A DNA stretch of 64,000 nucleotides from Lunatibacter salilacus (GTDB lineage: Bacteria > Bacteroidota > Bacteroidia > Cytophagales > Cyclobacteriaceae). Shown here one piece after another: positions 1 through 8,562 of the stretch (position 1 is the stretch's first letter; every line of letters begins with the position of its first letter). The stretch lies in assembly GCF_009797935.1 (NCBI RefSeq), contig NZ_VOLC01000001.1:310001-374000 (forward strand), in the 5' to 3' direction. A model generated the notes under the pieces. It was given only the letters and a program-made list of their open reading frames with translations. It was not told the origin of the DNA and made no database searches. A program made the position numbers and the translations under genes.

Positions 1-374
1 GAAAGTCTTGTTGTTATATCCGCAAAGTGGAGCCGCTAAAGAGGGCTTTGGAAGGCAATAAGGTTTGGATCACCGGACTGCGTTCCGAGCAGAGTGCCAA
101 TCGCCAGCAGATGAAAAAATTGGAATGGGATCCAGCCAATCAGATCCTCAAATACAATCCACTGTTGGATTGGACAATGGATCAGATGCTGGACTATATA
201 AATGAACATAAAATACCCTATAATCCCCTTCACGATAAGGGATTTGTAAGCATAGGATGTGCCCCTTGTACCAGGGCAATTGCACCCGGGGAAGATCCCA
301 GGGCTGGTAGATGGTGGTGGGAGTCTTCACAAAAAGAGTGTGGCTTACATGAAAGTAACACCATTACTAAATAA
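1..374 (+). CDS. cysH: Assimilatory APS/PAPS reductase, C-terminal part (left end cut by window)
   Basis: Thioredoxin-dependent reduction of adenylylsulfate (APS) to sulfite, an early step of assimilatory sulfate reduction. The frame is open from base 3 to the stop at 372-374 (123 visible codons), so the start lies outside the window. Visible are a CC pair followed by YIRKVEPL, a second pair in CAPC (about codons 86 and 89), and the C-terminal ECGLH motif with the catalytic cysteine. The CC...CxxC tetrad is the [4Fe-4S] ligand set of APS-type reductases and is absent from E. coli-type PAPS reductases, so APS is the likelier substrate. It leads into a sulfite reductase and siroheme genes on the same strand, 70 bp away, which fits one operon. 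Confidence 0.93.
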   Translation, partial: KSCCYIRKVEPLKRALEGNKVWITGLRSEQSANRQQMKKLEWDPANQILKYNPLLDWTMDQMLDYINEHKIPYNPLHDKGFVSIGCAPCTRAIAPGEDPRAGRWWWESSQKECGLHESNTITK

Positions 375-444
375 TTACCCAGTAGACACAAATTTAACCG
401 TCAGGGTAAACATCAAAAATAATAGAGTTTAAAAGTAGAATACC

Positions 445-2547
445 ATGCAAAGCTTCAGAACTGAAATAGAGAACCCCATAGTAGAGAAAGATATCATTGA
501 ATTGGAGAAAAAAATCGCCCTGTTCAGGGACGGTAAGATAGATGAGGAAAAATTCAGAAGTTTGAGACTTGCCCGTGGAGTTTACGGACAGCGTCAACCG
601 GGCGTACAAATGATTCGAATCAAATTGCCCTATGGCAAAGTAAGCTCTGAACAGCTGCACAGAATCTCAGATGTATCCGACAAATACTCCACAGGAAGAC
701 TTCACATTACCACCCGTCAGGATATTCAAATCCATTATGTGAGTTTGGACAGAACGCCGGAACTGTGGGCTGAACTTGAAAAGGATGAAATCACTGTGCG
801 GGAAGCCTGCGGGAATACTGTTCGAAATGTAACAGCTTCAGAAACGGCGGGAGTGGACCCAAAAGAGCCCTTTGACGTGACTCCGTATGCAGACGCGACA
901 TTTAGATATATGTTAAGAAATCCCATCTGTCAAGAAATGGGACGGAAATTCAAAATCAGCTTTTCATCCAGTGATGACGATACCGCTCTTGCTTATCTGC
1001 ATGATTTAGGTTTTATCCCAAAACTTAAAGTAGAAAACGGTACTCAAATCCGAGGTTTTAAAGTGCTGTTAGGAGGCGGGCTTGGTTCCCAACCTAGGCA
1101 TGCTGACCCAGTATATGAATTTTTGCCTACAGATCAGCTGATACCTTTCACTGTGGCCGTACTTCGAATCTTTGACCGTTTCGGAGAGCGTGCTAAAAGA
1201 ATGAAAGCCCGGATGAAATTCCTGATAAGTTCCATGGGATTAGCTGAGTTTTTGGCGATGGTGGAGGAAGAAAAAGGTGCACTTCCTCATCAAACTTATC
1301 CCATAGACCATGAATCCTATGAGCGGAAGCAAAGTTTGCCTAATCCGCCTGTTTTAAATGTCGCTGAGCCTTCGGACATTTCCTACGAAAGGTGGAAGAC
1401 AACGAATATATTTCCCCAAAAACAAGACGGCTTTGTGACCTTGGGCATAAAGGTGAAATTGGGTGACTTCCGTACAGATGTAGCGCGCAAGTTGGCTGAT
1501 TTGGTTAAATCCTATGCCAATAACGAAGTACGCTTTACGCTAAGACAAAATATTATCATTCGGGATGTTAAGAAAGAACTTATTCCCTTCTTCTATCAAG
1601 AGCTGAAAAAATTGGGCATGGCTGATTATGGCTATAACACTGTTGGTGACATCACCGCTTGCCCTGGTACGGATACCTGTAACTTAGGTATTGCCAGCAG
1701 TACGGGAGCTGCTGAGATCCTTGAAGAAGTCATCTACAACGAATATCCCAAATACCTATTAAACAGCGACCTGAATATTAAAATTTCCGGTTGTATGAAC
1801 GCTTGTGGACAGCACAATATGGCTTCAATTGGCTATCAGGGCATGTCCATCAAAGTAGGTAAATCAGTGCTTCCTGCCCTGCAAGTTTTACTTGGAGGAG
1901 CTACCTTGGGCAATGGTGTTGGGATTTTCTCCGATAAAGTGATCAAAATACCTTCCAAAAGAGGGCCTCAATCACTACGGGTATTGCTAGATGACTATGA
2001 GCAGCATGCTCAAGCAGAAGAAGCTTACCACGAATACTACCAACGAAAGGGACAGATGTATTTCTATGAGCTGCTGAAGCCGCTTTCCAGTACAGATGAT
2101 GTGGTAGATACCGACTTTGTCGATTGGGGTAACGAGGAAAACTATGTGAAAGCAATAGGCGTAGGAGAATGTGCCGGTGTGGTAATCGACTTGGTGTCAA
2201 CACTATTGTTGGAAGCTAGGGAAAAGTTAGCTCATGCGGAAGAAAGTATGGCGGAGGGACGCTGGGCAGACGCGATCTATCAAACCTATACAGGTATAAT
2301 CAATACCTCCAAGGCCATTTTAACTTCAGAAGGGGTAAATACCAACAGCTATGCAAGTATAGTTACTCTGTTTGAAGAGCATTTTATCCAAAGTGGAAAA
2401 ATCGAGTTGACTGGTTCTTTCTCGGATATCGTATACCAGCTAAAAACTAATGTGCCTTCTGAAGATTTCGCACGCAGCTATTATTCGGATGCAGAAGCGA
2501 TATTTGAATCTATCAGTGAATTGCGCGCCAAAGAATTACAGGCATGA
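445..2547 (+). CDS. Siroheme [4Fe-4S] sulfite (nitrite) reductase with C-terminal HEPN-like helical extension
   Basis: Predicted ferredoxin-dependent six-electron reduction of sulfite to sulfide; the nitrite reductase family is closely related, and the sulfite assignment rests on the neighbouring cysH. 700 aa. Siroheme-contacting TGRLHITTR is at 83-91. The cluster cysteines are C406 and C412 (CPGTDTC) and C450 and C454 (CMNAC), the classic CX5C...CX3C pattern. Residues from about 585 to 695 are an additional all-helical segment resembling HEPN domains (AREKLAHAEESM, then DAIYQTYTGI). No RX4-6H nuclease motif was seen there, so a structural or partner-binding role is more likely than RNA cleavage. 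The stop overlaps the next start (ATGA), indicating coupling with siroheme synthesis. Confidence 0.9.
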   Translation: MQSFRTEIENPIVEKDIIELEKKIALFRDGKIDEEKFRSLRLARGVYGQRQPGVQMIRIKLPYGKVSSEQLHRISDVSDKYSTGRLHITTRQDIQIHYVSLDRTPELWAELEKDEITVREACGNTVRNVTASETAGVDPKEPFDVTPYADATFRYMLRNPICQEMGRKFKISFSSSDDDTALAYLHDLGFIPKLKVENGTQIRGFKVLLGGGLGSQPRHADPVYEFLPTDQLIPFTVAVLRIFDRFGERAKRMKARMKFLISSMGLAEFLAMVEEEKGALPHQTYPIDHESYERKQSLPNPPVLNVAEPSDISYERWKTTNIFPQKQDGFVTLGIKVKLGDFRTDVARKLADLVKSYANNEVRFTLRQNIIIRDVKKELIPFFYQELKKLGMADYGYNTVGDITACPGTDTCNLGIASSTGAAEILEEVIYNEYPKYLLNSDLNIKISGCMNACGQHNMASIGYQGMSIKVGKSVLPALQVLLGGATLGNGVGIFSDKVIKIPSKRGPQSLRVLLDDYEQHAQAEEAYHEYYQRKGQMYFYELLKPLSSTDDVVDTDFVDWGNEENYVKAIGVGECAGVVIDLVSTLLLEAREKLAHAEESMAEGRWADAIYQTYTGIINTSKAILTSEGVNTNSYASIVTLFEEHFIQSGKIELTGSFSDIVYQLKTNVPSEDFARSYYSDAEAIFESISELRAKELQA

Positions 2548-3320
2548 TCAATGAAATTTATCCGAAAGTCACCCTAGTAGGGGCAGGACCGGGTGATCCT
2601 GAGTTAATCACGCTCAAGGGAGTATTGGCCTTAAACAGAGCTGATGTAGTCCTCTATGATGCGCTGATTGACCCGGTACTGCTAGACCATGCTCCGGACA
2701 AAGCCTTAAAGATATACGTAGGGAAACGTAACGGAAGTAGCTTAAACCCTCAACAAGACACGAATGAGCTCTGCGTTTTTTATGCAAAAAAATACGGACA
2801 TGTAGTTCGTCTGAAAGGAGGAGACCCCTTTGTCTTTGGCCGGGGTGCCGAAGAAATTGACTACATCCACCAGTTTGATATCGATACCGAGGTAATTCCC
2901 GGAATTTCCTCAGCAGTATCCGTACCTGCATCAATGGGTATACCGGTGACCAAGCGGGGCATATCCGAAAGTTTTTGGGTGATCACCGGCACCACTTCTG
3001 CCGGCCAACTTTCAAGGGACCTTTATCTCGCCTCACAGTCAACCGCAACGGTGATCGTTCTTATGGGAACAAAAAAGCTAGCAGAAATAGCTGCCCACTA
3101 CAAAGAAGTCGGTTTGAGACATATGCCTATCGCTTTGATTCAAAGCGGTACCACAAAAGATGAAAAAATTGCTTCCGGAACCATGGAGGATATTGAGGAA
3201 AAAGTGCATACTCAGAAAATCGAGGCCCCAGCTATCATCATCATTGGCGAAGTGGTAAGGGAAAGCCCCAAATTAATGCATGTATACCGGGAAGTGGCTC
3301 TTTCAAAAAAGTATGCCTAA
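2544..3320 (+). CDS. cobA: Uroporphyrinogen-III C-methyltransferase (SUMT)
   Basis: Transfers two methyl groups from S-adenosylmethionine to uroporphyrinogen III, giving precorrin-2, the first committed step to siroheme. 258 aa, the usual length of a stand-alone SUMT. Diagnostic motifs are GAGPGDPE near residue 13, LKGGDPFVFGRG at about 90-101, VIPGISSA and GIPVTKRG, all typical of the tetrapyrrole methylase fold. The ATG overlaps the stop of the upstream sulfite reductase by 4 bp, and the precorrin-2 dehydrogenase follows after 24 bp. The context points to siroheme for the adjacent reductase; no cobalamin genes are in view. Confidence 0.95.
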   Translation: MINEIYPKVTLVGAGPGDPELITLKGVLALNRADVVLYDALIDPVLLDHAPDKALKIYVGKRNGSSLNPQQDTNELCVFYAKKYGHVVRLKGGDPFVFGRGAEEIDYIHQFDIDTEVIPGISSAVSVPASMGIPVTKRGISESFWVITGTTSAGQLSRDLYLASQSTATVIVLMGTKKLAEIAAHYKEVGLRHMPIALIQSGTTKDEKIASGTMEDIEEKVHTQKIEAPAIIIIGEVVRESPKLMHVYREVALSKKYA

Positions 3321-3344
3321 ACGCAAACATAAAATCCCGAAAAG

Positions 3345-3929
3345 ATGAACGAACTATACCCTATATTTCTGAAGGTTTCCCAACTTAACACTTTGCTTGT
3401 AGGAGCGGGTTTTGTAGGATTGGAAAAACTAACCTTCTTACTAAAATCAAGTCCACATGCCTTGGTAACAGTTGTTTCAAAGGAAATTTCCAATGACATT
3501 AGGGAATTAGCTGAAAACAACCCGACTATTACCCTTATCCAAGATGTCTACCATGAGAAATACCTCGAAGGAAGACACATGGTCATAGCAGCAACCAACT
3601 TTAAGGAAGTTAACAAGCTGGTGTATCGGGATGCAAAAGCCCGTTGTCTATTGGTGAATGTTGCCGACACCCCTGAATATTGCGATTTTTATCTGGGCGG
3701 TATAGTGACAAAAGGGAATGTTAAAATAGCTATAAGTACCAACGGAAAGTCCCCAACGACTGCAAAACGTCTACGGCAACTCTTGGAAGAAATAATTCCA
3801 GAGGATATAAATGAGATGGTGGAAAATATCCATCAATATCGGGAAACCCTTAAAGGAGACTTTGAATACAAAGTGGAAGCCCTTAATCAGCTGACTGCCG
3901 GGTTGATTGACAAGGGAAGACAGATTTAA
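3345..3929 (+). CDS. Precorrin-2 dehydrogenase / sirohydrochlorin ferrochelatase (Met8/CysG N-terminal type)
   Basis: Predicted to oxidise precorrin-2 to sirohydrochlorin with NAD+ and possibly insert Fe2+, completing siroheme. 194 aa, matching the N-terminal half of CysG without the methyltransferase half, which is supplied separately by cobA just upstream. It has a Rossmann motif VGAGFVGLEK at 19-28 and the family motif VNVADTPEYCDF; D108 in that motif lies where the catalytic Asp of CysG/Met8 is expected. PTTAKRLRQ at about 146-154 matches the conserved SPxxAxxLR region. It is the last gene of the sulfate-reduction group. Confidence 0.88.
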   Translation: MNELYPIFLKVSQLNTLLVGAGFVGLEKLTFLLKSSPHALVTVVSKEISNDIRELAENNPTITLIQDVYHEKYLEGRHMVIAATNFKEVNKLVYRDAKARCLLVNVADTPEYCDFYLGGIVTKGNVKIAISTNGKSPTTAKRLRQLLEEIIPEDINEMVENIHQYRETLKGDFEYKVEALNQLTAGLIDKGRQI

Positions 3930-4130
3930 TTAGAGTGTTTCCGACAAATTCCGCTCATTGGGTATAATTTTAGGATTTTCACTTATTGAATACAGCGCAT
4001 TACATTTTACGTTAGGTATAAGCCTTCCATTTCATATTGAAAAATCCCAGGGATCACCTAAACGCTTGATATAGAAGCTCTCTACCTGAAAAAAAATATC
4101 GGAAATTCTGCAAGAATTATAATAATTCCC

Positions 4131-4138
4131 TATATTTG
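4131..4138 (+). promoter_or_regulatory. Bacteroidota -7 promoter element TATATTTG
   Basis: Matches TAnnTTTG exactly and sits only 6 nt before the ATG at 4145. If used, transcription would start about 3 nt before the start codon, giving an almost leaderless mRNA. A clear -33 TTTG at the usual spacing was not seen. Confidence 0.5.
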
Positions 4139-4144
4139 CATCCC

Positions 4145-4507
4145 ATGGAAACTAACAGGGCACATAAGAACGTCTTTAAGGAGCGAATTACCATCTTGAT
4201 GGTATTGTTGTTCTGTGTCTTGGTATCCAGTTCTGAGTACATTATTCAAAGCAGTTCGGAAGAAATTTTAACCGAACAGCAAACATCATCAAATGATACT
4301 TCTGAGGAAAATACGACCTGTATCCACACCGCTGTTGATGCCGTTGTTCCCTTTGTTGTGGTTGTTTTGGATCAAGTTTTTCACCTTATCTCCGAAGTTA
4401 TAAGCCCTGAGAGCAATCCAACATCACAATACAACGGATTAATTGCATATTCCAACCAATTCTTTGAGGTCCTTTTTGAGCACATTGTCTCGACCAACGC
4501 ACCCTGA
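4145..4507 (+). CDS. Hypothetical small protein with one N-terminal membrane segment
   Basis: Not recognised. 120 aa from the ATG at 4145; an in-frame TTG at 4136 is also open but overlaps the promoter-like TATATTTG. After a basic N-terminus comes one hydrophobic stretch (ITILMVLLFCVLVSS), then a Ser/Thr/Glu-rich region, then a second hydrophobic stretch (VVPFVVVVLDQVFHLI) and a polar tail ending in NAP. It could be an anchored or secreted protein. It lies alone between the siroheme genes and secDF with 116 bp before secDF. It appears lineage-specific and the coding call is moderately secure. Confidence 0.55.
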   Translation: METNRAHKNVFKERITILMVLLFCVLVSSSEYIIQSSSEEILTEQQTSSNDTSEENTTCIHTAVDAVVPFVVVVLDQVFHLISEVISPESNPTSQYNGLIAYSNQFFEVLFEHIVSTNAP

Positions 4508-4623
4508 TTACCACTTATTCTTTATCATCAGTGAATTAATCGTCCACCCTATTGGTGTCAAATGCCTATGGGGAACCAATCTATATTTCTAATCAACAAA
4601 CTATTTATTTCTAAATTATACCC

Positions 4624-7587
4624 ATGCAAAACAAAGGCATAATCGTATTTCTGACGGTATTGGTAACAGTGCTTTGCCTGTACTATCTATCGTTTACTCT
4701 GGTATCTAATGGTGTGCAGAAAAAAGCCACCGAATATGCTGAGGATGAATCGGGCAACGTAGACTTTGCCAGAAGACAATCATACTTGGATTCCGTTTGG
4801 AGGGAACCGGTATACAAATTTCTAGGCTTCCCCTTCACCTATCAGGAAGTGAAGGAAACCGAATTAGGATTAGGGTTAGACCTTCAAGGCGGGATGCACG
4901 TCACCCTAGAAGTTTCTCCAGTGGAAATCGTTCGCGGACTTGCCGGTAACAGCAAAGACCCTGCTTTCAACCAAGCGATAGAATTGGCTACAGAACGAGC
5001 AAAGACCACCAATGACAAATTTGTCAATCTGTTTTCGCAAGCCTGGGGTGAAACTTCAGGTAACCGTCAACTCAATTCAGTTTTCGCTACCGCCGCAAAC
5101 CGTGGAAGAATTTCCCTGGAAACCTCTGACTCGGAAATATTGGGAATTATTGACACGGAAATTGAAAATGCGATCGATCGATCATTCAATATCCTTCGTA
5201 CCCGTATTGATCGCTTCGGAACTTCGCAGCCAAACATTCAGCGAATTCAGGGATCTGGTAGAATCCAAATTGAGCTTCCCGGAGTGGATAATCAGGAGCG
5301 GGTTAGGAACCTTTTACAAGGAGTAGCTAAGCTGCAGTTTTGGGAAGTCGCCGAGATAAACGAATTTGGTGATGCCTTACAGAGTGTGAACAGCATGTTG
5401 GTAGCAGAAGCACAGGCGCAAAAGCCAACTACCGCTGAAACTGAGCCAACACCTTCCGATACTACGGATCTGGAGAGTGATTTAGCCCGTCAACTTGCCG
5501 AGGGTGCAGCATCCGATGATGCCTCGGGACTGGAAGTGTCTCCCCTATTTTCATTATTGAAGGCGAATTACGGCTTGGTTTATGAAATACGTGACACGTT
5601 GGCAATCAACAGGATTCTCAACAGGGATGATGTAAAATCCCTTCTACCCAGGGATATTCGTTTACTTTGGTCAGTAAAACCTCAGAAGACAGACAATTTA
5701 GAATTACTGGAACTGCATGCCATCAAGGCCCCTAGAGGATCTGATCAAGCTCCACTTGAAGGGGATGTCATCACTGATGCCCGCCAATCTTTTGACCAAT
5801 CGTCGCGTCCAGCTGTAAGCATGCAAATGAATGCAGATGGGGCCAGAAGATGGAGAAAACTTACTGGTGAAAATATCGGGAGAAGAATTGCTGTAGTACT
5901 CGATGACTATGTATACACCGCTCCTTCGGTTCAGGGAGAAATTCCTTCCGGACAATCTGAAATAACGGGTAATTTCACCATTGAGGAGGCAAAGGATTTG
6001 GCCAATATTCTTAAATCAGGTGCTCTGCCTGCCCCTACCCGGATTGTGGAGGAAGCCATTGTAGGGCCTACCTTGGGTAAAGAAGCCACCAAACAAGGTA
6101 TTACTTCGATGATAGCAGGCCTTTTATTGGTTGTCATGTTCATGGTGGCCTATTATGCAAAGGGTGGCTTTGTTGCCATTGCTGCGCTGTTGTTCAATAT
6201 CTTCTTTATCTTGGGCATATTAGCCCAGTTGGGTACCGCGCTGACGTTACCCGGTATCGCAGGTATCGTACTGACCATAGGGATGTCTATAGATGCCAAT
6301 GTGCTGATTTTTGAACGAATTAAGGAAGAACTTCGAAATGGTGCAGGCATGCTCCAAGCCATCAGTTCAGGTTATGATAAGGCTTTCAGTGCCATCTTGG
6401 ATTCAAATGTGACCACCTTCCTCACGGGAGCCATTTTGTTTGCGTTGGGTCAGGGACCGGTTAAGGGTTTTGCTATTGTTTTGATGATCGGTATTGCATC
6501 CTCCTTTTTCTCTTCTGTATTCATCACAAGGGTAATCGTGCATTGGATGAGCAAAAAAGGAGACCAAAGCAAGTTGTCTTTTTCTACTCCCTTTGCGAGA
6601 AATATCCTTACCCGACTAAATATCAATTTCCTAGCAAAAAGGAAGGTAGCCTATCTAATTTCCACTGGTTTTATTATATTGGGCCTGATAGTAGGCGGTA
6701 TTAATGGGCTTAAATTTGGTGTCGATTTTACAGGAGGCAGATACTATATCGTCGAATTTAGCGAAGCATTCCCTGCCTCTGACCTGAAAGTTGGCTTGGA
6801 TAGTGAGTTTGACGGTGCGGTGGAAGTAAAAACATATGGAGGAAACAACATCCTCAAAGTTACCACCTCCTACTTAATCAATGATGACTCTGACGAGGCC
6901 AACAGGGAAGTGGAAACCCGGGTGAGGGAAGGCATAGCAACAGTCACCGGATTTAATTTCATAACAGACGCTACCAAGCTCTCCTCCGATGACTATGCTA
7001 TTACTGGCTCCAACAAAGTCGGTGCAACGGTTGCGGATGATATCAAAAACTCATCCATGGAAGCCATGTTCTTTGCACTGGTGGCTATCTTTCTGTATAT
7101 TTTACTACGATTCCGAAAGTGGCAGTTTTCTTTGGCGTCTATCATTGCGTTGATTCATGATACCTTGTTTGTGGTGGCTGCATTTGCCATTGCCAGTGCG
7201 TTTGGTGCCAATTTTGAAATTGACCAAGTATTTATCGCAGCGGTTTTGACCGTGATCGGATATTCGATTAACGATACGGTAATTGTATTTGACCGAATCC
7301 GGGAAAACATTACCAACAAAGGCACGAACAGGTTAGTAGGCCTGTTTAATGACGCAATCAACCAAACACTGGGAAGAACCCTCATCACGTCTTTGACAAC
7401 ATTGATTGTTGTGTTGGTTTTATTGATTTTCGGTGGTGAGGTACTTAGAGGATTTTCATTCGCCCTCTTGATTGGTGTCCTGGTCGGTACATACTCGTCT
7501 ATCTACATCGCTACACCAATTGTAGTTGATTTGATGAAAAGAGAGATGGATCGTGAAGCCAGCGATCTGGTAAAAAAGCCAGCTTAA
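4624..7587 (+). CDS. secDF: Protein translocase subunit SecDF (fused SecD and SecF)
   Basis: Membrane component that uses the proton gradient to help pull secreted proteins through SecYEG. 987 aa with both halves in one chain, the usual form in Bacteroidota. The SecD half has an N-terminal membrane segment (residues about 5-27), the conserved LGLGLDLQGGMHV, a large periplasmic region with an Ala/Glu/Asp-rich low-complexity insert near 265-300, and membrane segments ending in GMSIDANVLIFERIKEE. The SecF half begins near 665 (LAKRKVAYLIS), has FGVDFTGGRYY and ends with YSINDTVIVFDRIRE and further membrane segments. A strong terminator follows, so it is probably the last gene of its transcript. 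Confidence 0.97.
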   Translation: MQNKGIIVFLTVLVTVLCLYYLSFTLVSNGVQKKATEYAEDESGNVDFARRQSYLDSVWREPVYKFLGFPFTYQEVKETELGLGLDLQGGMHVTLEVSPVEIVRGLAGNSKDPAFNQAIELATERAKTTNDKFVNLFSQAWGETSGNRQLNSVFATAANRGRISLETSDSEILGIIDTEIENAIDRSFNILRTRIDRFGTSQPNIQRIQGSGRIQIELPGVDNQERVRNLLQGVAKLQFWEVAEINEFGDALQSVNSMLVAEAQAQKPTTAETEPTPSDTTDLESDLARQLAEGAASDDASGLEVSPLFSLLKANYGLVYEIRDTLAINRILNRDDVKSLLPRDIRLLWSVKPQKTDNLELLELHAIKAPRGSDQAPLEGDVITDARQSFDQSSRPAVSMQMNADGARRWRKLTGENIGRRIAVVLDDYVYTAPSVQGEIPSGQSEITGNFTIEEAKDLANILKSGALPAPTRIVEEAIVGPTLGKEATKQGITSMIAGLLLVVMFMVAYYAKGGFVAIAALLFNIFFILGILAQLGTALTLPGIAGIVLTIGMSIDANVLIFERIKEELRNGAGMLQAISSGYDKAFSAILDSNVTTFLTGAILFALGQGPVKGFAIVLMIGIASSFFSSVFITRVIVHWMSKKGDQSKLSFSTPFARNILTRLNINFLAKRKVAYLISTGFIILGLIVGGINGLKFGVDFTGGRYYIVEFSEAFPASDLKVGLDSEFDGAVEVKTYGGNNILKVTTSYLINDDSDEANREVETRVREGIATVTGFNFITDATKLSSDDYAITGSNKVGATVADDIKNSSMEAMFFALVAIFLYILLRFRKWQFSLASIIALIHDTLFVVAAFAIASAFGANFEIDQVFIAAVLTVIGYSINDTVIVFDRIRENITNKGTNRLVGLFNDAINQTLGRTLITSLTTLIVVLVLLIFGGEVLRGFSFALLIGVLVGTYSSIYIATPIVVDLMKREMDREASDLVKKPA

Positions 7588-7613
7588 CTCCTAGATCTTT
7601 TTGAGTATTAAAT

Positions 7614-7651
7614 AATAGGCCGATCCCAAAAGATCGGCCTATTCCATTTTT
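7614..7651 (+). terminator. Rho-independent terminator after secDF
   Basis: Perfect 12-bp stem AATAGGCCGATC (7614-7625) and its complement (7632-7643), loop CCAAAA, followed by CCATTTTTC. Confidence 0.88.
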
Positions 7652-7698
7652 CAAAAAAAAACTTTCGTATTCCAACATTTTTAATCTTTTGATGCCAA

Positions 7699-7722
7699 AA
7701 AATACCCCGATCAGGGTATTTT
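7699..7722 (+). promoter_or_regulatory. Perfect 9-bp inverted repeat upstream of an orphan membrane protein
   Basis: AAAATACCC (7699-7707), spacer CGATCA, GGGTATTTT (7714-7722). It lies 36 bp before the ATG at 7758. The operator-like symmetry and weak T-run make a regulator site or a 5' hairpin both possible; no binding protein can be named. Confidence 0.4.
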
Positions 7723-7757
7723 GTAAGAAGCTTTGGGGAGGTAACTTGCACAGCTAA

Positions 7758-8447
7758 ATGATAAACTTATCTATGCATTGGAGCATCTTTCACTTTTGTC
7801 TTTTTTTGGGGCTAATTCTATCTGCCTCATATTTCAGTGTTAAAAAATCAAAACAAGAATATACTCGTATTCATCAAGTGGTATTCGGAGTGTTGTTGAC
7901 TACAGTTGCGTCTGAGATTATATGGCAGTCAGCCATGGCTAGCATTTCAGAAAATTTTCTTCTTTACAATATTTTATTTGTTTACTTAAGAATAACTTTG
8001 ATGCTAACCCTTATTTACTTCCTCCCCTTTTCTTGCGCCATTCAAAATAAGATTATTCTTTCCATTACAATATTCTTAGTTGCCGGATTAGTCAACAGTC
8101 TTTGGATTCAACCCGTAGATACTGGCATTCAAAGTTACACCCAAATGTTCGGCAATAGCATCATCCTTTTGTTTTCCCTGATTTTCTTCAAGGACATCTT
8201 CCGTCAGAATAGGTTCAAAAACACCAATCTCCTTTCCCTACCGTATTTTTGGATTGCTACTTTTATTTTGTTTTCATTTGGGGAGAGTTTCATCTTTTAT
8301 TTCTTCTCCACCATCTTTTTCCCAGTACATCTAAACAACCTCGGCTTTGTACAGATGTTTGTTCAGTTTTTTGCGGGTTTGATGTTCTTGGTTTTCGGAG
8401 TTGCCTTTTACATTCCGAAGGTCTTCAAAAAATACAGTGAGAATTGA
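7758..8447 (+). CDS. Hypothetical multi-pass membrane protein
   Basis: Not recognised. 229 aa with six to seven predicted hydrophobic segments separated by short polar loops (for example IFHFCLFLGLILSASYF at the N-terminus and FVQFFAGLMFLVFGVAFYI at the C-terminus) and a short basic tail (PKVFKKYSEN). The overall look recalls the membrane sensor modules that precede kinase or LytTR domains in Bacteroidota, but no output domain is attached. It is a single gene between the secDF terminator and metK, preceded by an operator-like inverted repeat at 7699-7722. Confidence 0.7.
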   Translation: MINLSMHWSIFHFCLFLGLILSASYFSVKKSKQEYTRIHQVVFGVLLTTVASEIIWQSAMASISENFLLYNILFVYLRITLMLTLIYFLPFSCAIQNKIILSITIFLVAGLVNSLWIQPVDTGIQSYTQMFGNSIILLFSLIFFKDIFRQNRFKNTNLLSLPYFWIATFILFSFGESFIFYFFSTIFFPVHLNNLGFVQMFVQFFAGLMFLVFGVAFYIPKVFKKYSEN

Positions 8448-8562
8448 TTCCACATAAATTCGAGAGTTGAAACCGAAATAGTATAATTTAGCTTTGAGAA
8501 AGAATTGTTTTCAAATTAAGCCATTAAATGTAAATTTACAGCCTCACTTAAATACACCGTAT

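Noticed and set aside
8448-8562. SAM riboswitch in the metK leader
   Set aside because: Only 115 nt, no SAM-I or SAM-II core sequence or stems recognised.
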